A stretch of 64,000 nt of DNA. Source: Paenibacillus sp. (GTDB lineage: Bacteria > Bacillota > Bacilli > Paenibacillales > NBRC-103111). The translations under genes and the position numbers were made by a program. Under the pieces are notes generated by a model. It ran no database searches. It was given only the letters and a program-made list of their open reading frames with translations, and was not told the origin of the DNA. Where the stretch lies: contig JAPSLM010000001.1 in assembly GCA_031180825.1 (NCBI GenBank), forward strand, positions 372,001 through 436,000. Direction: 5' to 3'. Of this stretch, positions 57,573-64,000 are shown in pieces. How positions within the stretch are numbered: position 1 is the stretch's first letter; the number at the start of each line of letters is the position of its first letter.

Positions 57573-59132
57573 ATGAGCGGATTGTCTGTACCCAAGCCTT
57601 ACATTATCGCCGCGGATATCGGTACGACGAGCACCAAAACGCTGGTGATCGACCGGAGCGGCCGCGTGCTTGCGTCCCATGCGGTGGAGTATCCGCTTTA
57701 TACGCCCAAGCCGGACATGGCCGAGCAGGATCCGGCAGAAATTTTTCAGGCGGTTCTTACCGCCATCCGCGCAGTCGTCGGCAAAGCGGCCATCCTGCCC
57801 GGACAAGTGCTCTGCGTCTCGTTCAGCTCGGCGATGCACAGCCTGATTGCGGTAGACCGCGAATTGCAGCCGCTGACGCGCTGCATTACATGGGCGGACA
57901 ATCGCAGCGTCGGCTACGTTAAAGTGCTGAAGGAAGAACGGAACGGCCATGACATTTACCGCAACACGGGCACCCCGATTCATCCGATGTCGCCCCTGCT
58001 GAAGCTGATGTGGCTCCGGGACAACCGGCCGGATCTGTTCGAGCGGGCGCATAAATTTATCGGTATCAAAGAATACGTGTTCGGCAAGCTGTTCGGCAAG
58101 CTCGTGATCGATTACTCGCTGGCAAGCTGCACCGGGCTGTTTAACCTGAAGGAGCTGGCATGGGATAAGCAGGCGCTCGAAGCCTGCGGCGTCCGGCCCG
58201 AGCAGCTGTCGGAGCCGGTATCGACCACGCACGTGCTGCAGGGGCTAAACGCCGAGGACGCAGCCACGATGGGACTTGCGGCGGATACGCCTTTTGTCGT
58301 GGGCGCGTCCGACGGCGTGCTGGCCAACCTTGGCGTCGGCGCTTTCGAGCCGGGCGTTTACGCGGTGACGATCGGGACCAGCGGCGCTGTCCGCGGTGTC
58401 GTGCGCGAGCCGATAACCGATCCGAAAGGCCGGCTGTTCTGCTATGCGCTCAAGGAAGATTTCTGGATCGTCGGCGGGGCGATCAACAACGGCGGCATCA
58501 TGTTCCGCTGGGTGCGCGATCAGCTGGCCACGGCGGAAGCGGAGGAAGGACGCCGCCTGGGCATGGATCCGTACGACTACTTGACTTCTTTGGCGCGCGA
58601 GGTGGCACCCGGCTCGGACGGGCTCATCTTCCTGCCGCTGCTTACCGGCGAGCGGGCGCCGTACTGGAACGCGAATGCGCGCGGCGTCTTTTTTGGATTG
58701 TCGCTTTATCACCAGAAGAAGCATATGATCCGCGCGGTGCTGGAGGGCGTCATGTATCGGATTCATTCGGTCGTTTCCGCGCTGGAGGAGCTCAGCGGTC
58801 CGACCCGGGAGATACGCGCCTCCGGCGGCTTTGCCCGCTCTTCGTTCTGGCTGCAGATGATGGCCGACGTGCTGAATGCGAACGTCGCCGTGCCGAATAC
58901 GATCGAAAGCTCCGGCCTTGGAGCGGCGCAACTCGGCATGCTGGCGCTCGGCGAGATTAAGGACTTCTCCAGCGTTCACGATTGGATGCGGGTGGAGCAG
59001 TCGCTTCGCGCAAGCGGGCCGAATCATGAAGTATATCAACAGTTGACAAAAATTTATAATCGTGTGTACCATCAGTTGAAGGATGAGTTTGATGCCATCG
59101 CCGCCTTTCAACAGATTCACACGAAATCTTAG
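57573..59132 (+). CDS. gntK: FGGY-family carbohydrate kinase, probable gluconate kinase
   Basis: 519 aa. FGGY-type N-terminus IAADIGTTSTKTLVID near residue 10 (phosphate-binding loop), substrate region PDMAEQDPAEI near 50, and the C-terminal ATP-binding region with a conserved GGFARSSFWLQMMADVL near 420. This is close to the GntK type of FGGY kinases in Bacillales, which phosphorylate D-gluconate to 6-phosphogluconate. The gene starts immediately after the LarA-like stop (TAA then ATG), with GAAGGGAA upstream. Downstream gnd would use the product. Other sugar acids are possible substrates. Confidence 0.82.
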   Translation: MSGLSVPKPYIIAADIGTTSTKTLVIDRSGRVLASHAVEYPLYTPKPDMAEQDPAEIFQAVLTAIRAVVGKAAILPGQVLCVSFSSAMHSLIAVDRELQPLTRCITWADNRSVGYVKVLKEERNGHDIYRNTGTPIHPMSPLLKLMWLRDNRPDLFERAHKFIGIKEYVFGKLFGKLVIDYSLASCTGLFNLKELAWDKQALEACGVRPEQLSEPVSTTHVLQGLNAEDAATMGLAADTPFVVGASDGVLANLGVGAFEPGVYAVTIGTSGAVRGVVREPITDPKGRLFCYALKEDFWIVGGAINNGGIMFRWVRDQLATAEAEEGRRLGMDPYDYLTSLAREVAPGSDGLIFLPLLTGERAPYWNANARGVFFGLSLYHQKKHMIRAVLEGVMYRIHSVVSALEELSGPTREIRASGGFARSSFWLQMMADVLNANVAVPNTIESSGLGAAQLGMLALGEIKDFSSVHDWMRVEQSLRASGPNHEVYQQLTKIYNRVYHQLKDEFDAIAAFQQIHTKS

Positions 59133-59146
59133 GGGGCATCGGGGCC

Positions 59147-59914
59147 ATGAACTTATTCGATTTATCGGGAAAAACGGCAGTGATCATCGGAGGCAACAGC
59201 ACCTTGGGCGGAACGATGGGAGTTGCGCTTGGCGGACACGGGGCCGATGTCGCGGTGGTCGGGCGCAATATGGAGAAGTCCGAAGAAGTCGCCAAGCGGA
59301 TCGAAGCGGCCGGCGGACGGGCCAAGTGCTTTGCGGCGGACGCGACGAAAGCCGAGGATTTGAAGCGGGTGCTGGCCGAGGTGCTGGCGTGGACGGGACG
59401 CTGCGATATTTTGATGAACTGTCCGGGCAAAAACAGCGCGACGCCGTTTTTTGACATCACGATGGACGAATGGGATTCGATTATGGAAGTGAATCTCAAA
59501 AGCGTCGTGTTGGCGTGTCAAATTTTTGGGAAGCATATGGTGGACAAGGGCGAAGGAGGCAGCATCATTAACATTTCCTCCGTATCTTCGGATCCGCCGC
59601 TGTCCAAAGTATTCACGTACTCCGCTTCCAAAGCGGCGGTGAATAACGTCACCCAATTTCTGGCGCGTGAATTCGCTCCGGCTCGCGTGCGCGTCAATGC
59701 TATCATTCCGGGCTTCTTCCCGGCCGAGCAAAACCGCAAAATTTTGTCTCCCGAGCGTGTCGAATCGATCATGCGTCATACGCCGATGAACCGTTTCGGC
59801 GAAGCGGAAGAGCTTCAGGGCGCAGCCGTGTATCTGGCTTCGGAGAAAGCTTCGAGTTTCGTCACCGGCACGGTGCTGCGGGTCGACGGGGGCTTCGGAG
59901 CGATGACGATTTAA
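59147..59914 (+). CDS. SDR oxidoreductase, D-mannonate/gluconate dehydrogenase-like
   Basis: 255 aa. NAD(P)-binding IIGGNSTLGGTMG near residue 13 (a variant with Asn/Ser in the glycine-rich turn), NCPGKNS near 90 where most SDRs have NNAG, catalytic Ser in NISSVSS near 143 and YSASK near 160. The C-terminus VTGTVLRVDGGF is typical. The NCPG variant and length resemble UxuB-type D-mannonate oxidoreductases and gluconate 5-dehydrogenases of Firmicutes. Together with the LarA-like protein it could link mannonate/fructuronate and gluconate pools. It starts 14 bases after the kinase stop, same operon. Exact substrate unproven. Confidence 0.85.
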   Translation: MNLFDLSGKTAVIIGGNSTLGGTMGVALGGHGADVAVVGRNMEKSEEVAKRIEAAGGRAKCFAADATKAEDLKRVLAEVLAWTGRCDILMNCPGKNSATPFFDITMDEWDSIMEVNLKSVVLACQIFGKHMVDKGEGGSIINISSVSSDPPLSKVFTYSASKAAVNNVTQFLAREFAPARVRVNAIIPGFFPAEQNRKILSPERVESIMRHTPMNRFGEAEELQGAAVYLASEKASSFVTGTVLRVDGGFGAMTI

Positions 59915-59930
59915 GGGTGGGTGAGGAGGC

Positions 59931-60088
59931 TTTCAAAAAGGAAGCGACCCTACGGTGCAGCAATATCCATCTCCGGTCGCTCTTGAAAATGGATTCCTTG
60001 AACTTACTTTGCGGTAAGAATCCATTTTCAAAGGCGACACGCAGGCTCTCCGATGGATATTCTGACCTCCGTCCCAGACTTTTTGAAA
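59931..60088. repeat. 158-base nested palindromic element between the SDR gene and gnd
   Basis: Five nested arm pairs, all exact: TTTCAAAAAG 59931-59940 / CTTTTTGAAA 60079-60088; AATATCCATC 59962-59971 / GATGGATATT 60052-60061; GTCGC 59976-59980 / GCGAC 60034-60038; TTGAAAATGGATTC 59983-59996 / GAATCCATTTTCAA 60018-60031; CTTAC 60003-60007 / GTAAG 60014-60018. It could be a MITE-like mobile repeat or a structured RNA. It fills most of the 239-base gap. Confidence 0.8.
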
Positions 60089-60153
60089 ACAGTAGAGCAG
60101 AAACCCCTTAAATCGTCAAATTAAAATAGAAAAAGGAAGGAAGAGAAACCACA

Positions 60154-61566
60154 ATGTCCAAACAACAAGTCGGCGTTATCGGTCTTGCGGTCATGGGGAA
60201 AAACCTGGCTCTGAACATCGAAAGCAGAGGCTTCACGGTGTCCGTGTTCAACCGTTCGCGGGAGAAGACGGATGCGCTGCTCGCTGAGGCGCAAGGCAAG
60301 AAGCTGGTCGGTACATACAGCATCGAGGAATTCGTAGCTTCGCTCGAAACGCCCCGCAAAATTTTGATCATGGTGCAAGCGGGCCATGCGACGGACGATA
60401 CGATTAACCAGTTGGTGCCTCATCTGGAAAAAGGCGATATCATCATCGACGGCGGCAACGCGTTTTTCCCGGATACCCAGCGCCGCAACAAAGAGCTGGA
60501 AGCGCACGGCCTCCGCTTTATCGGTACCGGCGTGTCGGGCGGCGAGGAAGGCGCGCTGAAAGGCCCTGCCATCATGCCGGGCGGGCAGAAGGACGCCTAC
60601 GAGCTAGTCGCTCCGATTCTGACGGCCATTTCGGCCAAAGTGAACGGCGACCCTTGCTGCACCTACATCGGACCGGACGGCGCCGGCCATTACGTCAAGA
60701 TGGTGCATAACGGCATTGAGTACGGCGACATGCAGCTCATCTGCGAAGCGTACCACCTGCTCAAAGACGTGCTTGGCGTCAGCACGCAGGAGCTTCACGA
60801 GATTTTCGCCGACTGGAACAAGGGCGAGCTGGACAGCTACCTGATCGAAATCACAACCGATATTTTCACCAAATACGACCTGGAAACGGGCAAGCCGATG
60901 GTCGATGTCATTCTCGATTCCGCCGGCCAGAAGGGCACGGGCAAGTGGACAAGCCAAAGCGCGCTCGATCTCGGCGTTCCGCTGTCCATCATTACCGAGT
61001 CCGTTTTCTCCCGCTTCATCTCGGCCATGAAAGAAGAGCGCGTAGCCGCCAGCAAAGTGCTGAACGGACCGAAGCATGCGGCGTTCGACGGCGACCGTGC
61101 CGCGTTTATCGAGGCGGTACGGAAGGCGCTCTATGCGAGCAAAATTTGCTCCTACGCACAGGGCTTCGCCCAAATGAGAGCGGCAAGCGAGGAATACAAC
61201 TGGAGCTTGGACTACGGCAGCATTGCGATGATTTTCCGCGGCGGCTGCATTATCCGCGCCCGTTTCCTGCAGAACATCAAGGATGCGTACGACCGCAATC
61301 CGGAGCTGAAAAACCTGCTGCTTGACGAATACTTCAAGGGCATCGTGGAGCAGTACCAGGACGCTTGGAGAAGCGTCGTCGCAACGGCAATTACCCGCGG
61401 CGTGCCGGTTCCGGCTTTCGCTTCCGCGCTCGCTTACTACGACAGCTACCGGACCGAGCGTTTGCCGGCCAACCTGCTGCAAGCGCAGCGCGATTATTTC
61501 GGCGCGCATACCTTTAAGCGGGTCGACAAAGAAGGCACCTTCCACTTCCACTGGATGGAAAACTAA
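60154..61566 (+). CDS. gnd: 6-phosphogluconate dehydrogenase (decarboxylating)
   Basis: 470 aa, full length. Rossmann motif [13 protein letters not shown] near residue 10 with the NADP-binding Asn-Arg-Ser in VFNRSREKT near 33, substrate motif GVSGGEEGA near 128, and catalytic [13 protein letters not shown] near 183. C-terminal helical domain with the FRGGCIIRA segment near 363. It converts 6-phosphogluconate to ribulose 5-phosphate and CO2 with NADPH, in the cytosol. AAGGAAGGAAGAG lies before the ATG. It follows the gluconate kinase/SDR genes, so it can finish gluconate catabolism, although the palindromic element between them may separate the transcripts. Confidence 0.97.
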   Translation: MSKQQVGVIGLAVMGKNLALNIESRGFTVSVFNRSREKTDALLAEAQGKKLVGTYSIEEFVASLETPRKILIMVQAGHATDDTINQLVPHLEKGDIIIDGGNAFFPDTQRRNKELEAHGLRFIGTGVSGGEEGALKGPAIMPGGQKDAYELVAPILTAISAKVNGDPCCTYIGPDGAGHYVKMVHNGIEYGDMQLICEAYHLLKDVLGVSTQELHEIFADWNKGELDSYLIEITTDIFTKYDLETGKPMVDVILDSAGQKGTGKWTSQSALDLGVPLSIITESVFSRFISAMKEERVAASKVLNGPKHAAFDGDRAAFIEAVRKALYASKICSYAQGFAQMRAASEEYNWSLDYGSIAMIFRGGCIIRARFLQNIKDAYDRNPELKNLLLDEYFKGIVEQYQDAWRSVVATAITRGVPVPAFASALAYYDSYRTERLPANLLQAQRDYFGAHTFKRVDKEGTFHFHWMEN

Positions 61567-61570
61567 GCGG

Positions 61571-61912
61571 CTACAGGTGCCTTTTGATGCGGTCCGGCTT
61601 GAGCGGATGCAGACCGAAGGACGCCTCGTACAGCCAGTTCTTGAGCCGGTCGGCCTCCATATCGTGGCCGCCCCGCCGCTGGATGAGCATCAAAGCGATT
61701 TCGGCAAAATATCTGAAGTTTTTAAGCAGCCGTGGCTGGGAAAGATCCGTTAAGTTCGGGTCTTCCTCGGCCACCTTTTTTTTAATATACTCCAGCATCC
61801 AGACGATTTCTTCTCGGCATAAGGGTCTTGTGGGATCCATGATTTGTTCCAGCTTGTGCTCGGTCCAGTCGGGACCGGCCGCGCTGGTTTGCGGCAGAGC
61901 GCCTTGCGTCAT
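61571..61912 (-). CDS. small conserved hypothetical protein
   Basis: 113 aa from ATG 61912. The frame extends to ATG 61954, but AAGGGAG lies 11 bases before 61912 and no ribosome binding site precedes the longer start. Soluble, helical and charged, with WMLEYIKKKVAEEDPN near the middle and a Leu/Arg-rich end. It is convergent with gnd, 4 bases apart, without a visible terminator between them. No family recognised. Confidence 0.7.
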   Translation of the reverse strand: MTQGALPQTSAAGPDWTEHKLEQIMDPTRPLCREEIVWMLEYIKKKVAEEDPNLTDLSQPRLLKNFRYFAEIALMLIQRRGGHDMEADRLKNWLYEASFGLHPLKPDRIKRHL

Positions 61913-62077
61913 ATGACCTTGTTCTCCCTTCGGGGAAATATGCATTAACATCATGACTGATCTGACTGGAATTTATTCACAACCATCTTATGTTTTTGCC
62001 AAACTTTCTATTCACACGGTGCCGGCTATGATATGATAGGGTCAGTTGAATGATGCGAAAGTCAGAGGTGCAGAGAA

Positions 62078-62593
62078 GTGAAATACCGTAACATCGTGCT
62101 GGTCGGTTTGATGGGTACCGGCAAATCCTCCGTCGGACAAGCGCTCGCTTCGAAACTGAACTGGGTGTTCGAGGATACGGACGCCGCCATAGAACGGGCT
62201 CAGGGCATGAGCATTACCCGAATGTTTGCGGAGCTCGGAGAGCCTTTCTTCCGCCAAGCGGAAAGCGAGACGATCGAACGGACGCTGCAAGGCGTGCATC
62301 AAGTGATCGCAACCGGGGGCGGAGCCGTCCTGACCGAGCGGAACCGGATGCTTATGCAGCGCGGCGGCCTGGTTGTGGCGCTGAAGGCGTCGGCCGAAAC
62401 GATCATCGAGCGGGTCCGGTCGGATCAAAGCCGTCCTTTGCTGCAGGGCGGAGTCGAGGAACGCGTACGCCACATCATGGAAAGCCGCAGGCACGCGTAC
62501 GATTTTGCGGATCTCCATGTGGATACGGACGGCAAGACCGTCGGACAGATCGTCGACGAAATTTGCAGCCGCTTGGAGCGGGAGAGGGCTTAA
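62078..62593 (+). CDS. aroK: shikimate kinase
   Basis: 171 aa, standard length, GTG start. P-loop GLMGTGKSSVG near residue 8, substrate Asp in FEDTDAAIER near 31, the shikimate-binding GGGAVL near 76, and the LID Arg in RPLLQGG near 115. It phosphorylates shikimate to shikimate 3-phosphate in aromatic amino-acid synthesis. aroA, the next enzyme, begins 1.2 kb downstream. Its stop overlaps the convergent rhodanese gene by 4 bases. A weak TTCACA/TATGAT pair with 15-base spacing lies at 62011-62037. Confidence 0.96.
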   Translation: MKYRNIVLVGLMGTGKSSVGQALASKLNWVFEDTDAAIERAQGMSITRMFAELGEPFFRQAESETIERTLQGVHQVIATGGGAVLTERNRMLMQRGGLVVALKASAETIIERVRSDQSRPLLQGGVEERVRHIMESRRHAYDFADLHVDTDGKTVGQIVDEICSRLERERA

Positions 62594-62883
62594 AGCTGCT
62601 CCCACTCCAGCATGCCGCCGGTCATGTTGACAAGTCCGGTGAAGCCTTGCGCTTCCAAATATTCAAGGGCCCGTCCGCTTCGGTTGCCGCTGCGGCAGAC
62701 GAGGATCGTCTCGCTGTGCTGCGGGATTTCGCCGAGGCGCTGGGGAATTTCCATCAGAGGAATATGCTTGGCGCCCGGGATCATGCCGAGCGCGACTTCT
62801 TCCGGTTCGCGCACGTCGATGATGGTAAGCTTTTCACCGTTTTCAAGCCGTTGCTTGACTTCTTGCGGGGTAATTGTATGCAT
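62590..62883 (-). CDS. single-domain rhodanese-like protein
   Basis: 97 aa. One rhodanese domain with IIDVREPEEVALGMIPGAKHIPL near residues 20-42, split here as IIDVREPEE and GMIPGAKHIPL, and an active-site loop CRSGNRS near residue 63 whose Cys would carry the persulfide. No signal peptide: a cytosolic sulfurtransferase, similar to GlpE/YqhL-type proteins. AAGGAGG lies about 8 bases before the ATG. Confidence 0.94.
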   Translation of the reverse strand: MHTITPQEVKQRLENGEKLTIIDVREPEEVALGMIPGAKHIPLMEIPQRLGEIPQHSETILVCRSGNRSGRALEYLEAQGFTGLVNMTGGMLEWEQL

Positions 62884-62996
62884 CCATATAGCCTCCTTCT
62901 CATGCGGCTTGCGGCCGACTTGCCTTCATCATAAAAAGAAAACGGCGGCGTTGTCAAACAAGTCGGGACATCTGCCGTTAAGGACGTTAATTTCGA

Positions 62997-63404
62997 ATGG
63001 GGCGATATCGGATGACCGTACTTTATGTTGGTCTGGCGGGAATCGCCGGAGCGCTGGCACGGTACGGATTGTCTGCCGCGATGAATCCGCAGCAGGTTAC
63101 TTCCCTGCCGTGGGGAACGCTCCTGTGCAATCTGGCCGGCTGCCTGTCGCTCGGCTTTTTGGCCTGTTTGCCCGGCTTGCAGCGATATCCGGACCTTCGC
63201 GCCGCGCTGACGACCGGCTTCGTCGGATCGTTTACGACCTTCTCGACGTTAAGCTGGGAGCTTGTATCCATGCTCCAGCAGCAGCTTTGGACGAGTTCCG
63301 CGCTCTATTTTATCGTCAGCCTGTGGGGCGGGATCGGCTGCGTCCGACTCGGACGCCGATTCGGCTTGAATTTGCCGGCGGTAAAAAGGGGTTCTGAGGG
63401 ATGA
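62997..63404 (+). CDS. crcB: CrcB/FluC fluoride channel subunit 1
   Basis: 135 aa from ATG 62997. ATG 63012 (GGGG 9 bases upstream) gives the more family-like start MTVLYVGLAGIAG. Four membrane helices. Conserved GALARYG near 18, WGTLLCNLAGC near 40 with the channel Asn, and TTGFVGSFTTFSTLSWE near 72 with the Phe-box. It exports fluoride as a dual-topology dimer. The next gene encodes a second CrcB and overlaps by 4 bases, so the pair probably forms a heterodimer. I do not see the fluoride riboswitch consensus upstream; only an AACGGC/GCCGTT stem at about 62941-62980. Confidence 0.93.
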   Translation: MGRYRMTVLYVGLAGIAGALARYGLSAAMNPQQVTSLPWGTLLCNLAGCLSLGFLACLPGLQRYPDLRAALTTGFVGSFTTFSTLSWELVSMLQQQLWTSSALYFIVSLWGGIGCVRLGRRFGLNLPAVKRGSEG

Positions 63405-63784
63405 TGTCGAATACATTAGGAACGCTGCTGCTCGTAAGCGCAGGAGGCTTTGCCGGCGCCGTCGCAAGGTATTGGATCTGCAGCCGGATCGCGAAACGGC
63501 TTCGAGGCTCGCTTCCATACGGAACGCTGACGGTCAATCTTGCCGGTTCGTTTTTGCTGGGCGTCCTGTGGGGAGGCGGGGCCGACGTGCGGCTGATGGC
63601 GCTCCTTGGCAGCGGATTTATGGGGGCGTTCACGACCTTTTCGACGCTAAAGCTGGAAAGCGAAGCGCTGCTTCGCCAAGGCGAAAGCCGGACGGCCTGG
63701 CTGTATCTGGGGCTGTCGTACACGCTCGGTTTGCTGCTTGCTTATTTAGGCTATATCGTTTCACTTACATATATAAAGCTCTGA
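63401..63784 (+). CDS. crcB: CrcB/FluC fluoride channel subunit 2
   Basis: 127 aa, four helices. Conserved GAVARYW near 18, YGTLTVNLAGSF near 40 with the channel Asn, GSGFMGAFTTFSTLKLE near 70. ATG overlaps the previous stop (ATGA). Paralogue of the preceding gene; such pairs in Firmicutes form a heterodimer with fixed opposite topologies. The last helix is followed by a short tail ending shortly before aroA. Confidence 0.95.
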   Translation: MMSNTLGTLLLVSAGGFAGAVARYWICSRIAKRLRGSLPYGTLTVNLAGSFLLGVLWGGGADVRLMALLGSGFMGAFTTFSTLKLESEALLRQGESRTAWLYLGLSYTLGLLLAYLGYIVSLTYIKL

Positions 63785-63805
63785 CGGACAAGGAGAGATA
63801 TTACG

Positions 63806-64000
63806 ATGAAAGCCATTGTCAAACCGACCCCGCGCCTCGGCGGGACGATTAACGCGCTGTCTTCCAAAAACTACACGACCCGTTATCTGCTCATCGCCGC
63901 GCTTGCGGACGGGACAAGCAGGGTAAACTATCCGGCCCACAGCGAGGACAGCGATGCGATGCGCCGCTGTATCCGGGACTTGGGTGCCGTGCTGGAAGAG
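63806..64000 (+). CDS. aroA: 3-phosphoshikimate 1-carboxyvinyltransferase, N-terminal part (cut by window end)
   Basis: 65 codons visible, open to the window edge. AAGGAGAG precedes the ATG. The protein starts KAIVKPTPRLGGTI, then SSKNYTTRYLLIAALADGTS, the divergent N-terminal substrate-binding segment (Lys-Asn-Tyr-Thr-Thr-Arg) of Bacillales-type EPSP synthases. It follows shikimate kinase in the pathway, with the crcB pair and the antisense rhodanese gene between them. Confidence 0.85.
   Translation, partial: MKAIVKPTPRLGGTINALSSKNYTTRYLLIAALADGTSRVNYPAHSEDSDAMRRCIRDLGAVLEE

Noticed and set aside
56268-58232. Minus-strand open frame of 654 codons opposite the LarA-like and kinase genes
   Set aside because: Low-complexity Arg/His/Gln-rich translation, no ribosome binding site, and overlap with two well-supported genes.
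62884-62996. Fluoride riboswitch before the crcB pair
   Set aside because: The conserved pseudoknot sequences are not visible; only a simple AACGGC/GCCGTT stem is present.
1-64000. Insertion sequences, tRNA/rRNA genes, CRISPR arrays or phage genes
   Set aside because: None was found on either strand. The only large repeats are the internal NRPS duplications and the palindromic element at 59931-60088.

Overview
The window looks like chromosomal DNA of a GC-rich Bacillales organism, most likely Paenibacillus. The signs are strong AGGAGG-type ribosome binding sites, frequent GTG/TTG starts, a YesM-type histidine kinase, many short Rho-independent terminators, and a large lipopeptide synthetase locus of the kind known from Paenibacillus. 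I see no rRNA, tRNA, CRISPR array or insertion sequence.

Region 1 (1-6.86 kb) is the end of a polysaccharide-use operon: a YesM-like sensor kinase cut by the window edge, a short-chain dehydrogenase and two cytoplasmic heparinase II/III-like lyase-family proteins, closed by a terminator. Region 2 (6.87-45.15 kb) is the centrepiece: an AT-rich regulatory region with a structured leader, then a Dab-forming aminotransferase, a secreted lipase-like hydrolase, an Sfp-type phosphopantetheinyl transferase and three NRPS subunits of 1508, 8477 and 1105 aa, closed by a strong terminator. I count nine modules. The binding-pocket residues read as Dab, Ile, Dab, Leu(+E), Leu, Dab, Phe(+E), Val and a Glu-like code, after an acylating starter C domain. 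The predicted product is acyl-Dab-Ile-Dab-D-Leu-Leu-Dab-D-Phe-Val-Glu. This has the 1+7+1 subunit plan of pelgipeptin/paenipeptin-type lipononapeptides, but with different residues at positions 4, 7, 8 and 9. Modules 3-5 and 6-8 are a tandem three-module duplication with a constant offset of about 10,770 bases. Each of the two subunit junctions carries an extra half condensation domain and a matching C-terminal tail.

Region 3 (45.1-48.9 kb) holds a nitrate/sulfonate/taurine-type ABC importer on the minus strand and a divergent secreted protein with a copper-amine-oxidase-N-like domain. Region 4 (48.9-54.2 kb) is a NarL/DesR-type two-component system divergent from an ABC-2 exporter with two permeases. 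A palindromic ATGAC-N4-GTCAT site lies between them. No exporter sits inside the NRPS cluster, so this one is a candidate for lipopeptide export or self-protection.

Region 5 (54.2-61.6 kb) has an uncharacterised 198-aa protein and a sugar-acid operon: LacI regulator, LarA-like (nickel-pincer) racemase/epimerase family protein, FGGY gluconate kinase, SDR, a 158-base nested palindrome, and 6-phosphogluconate dehydrogenase. Region 6 (61.6-64 kb) is housekeeping: a small conserved protein, shikimate kinase, a rhodanese, a pair of CrcB/FluC fluoride channel subunits, and the start of aroA, cut by the window end.
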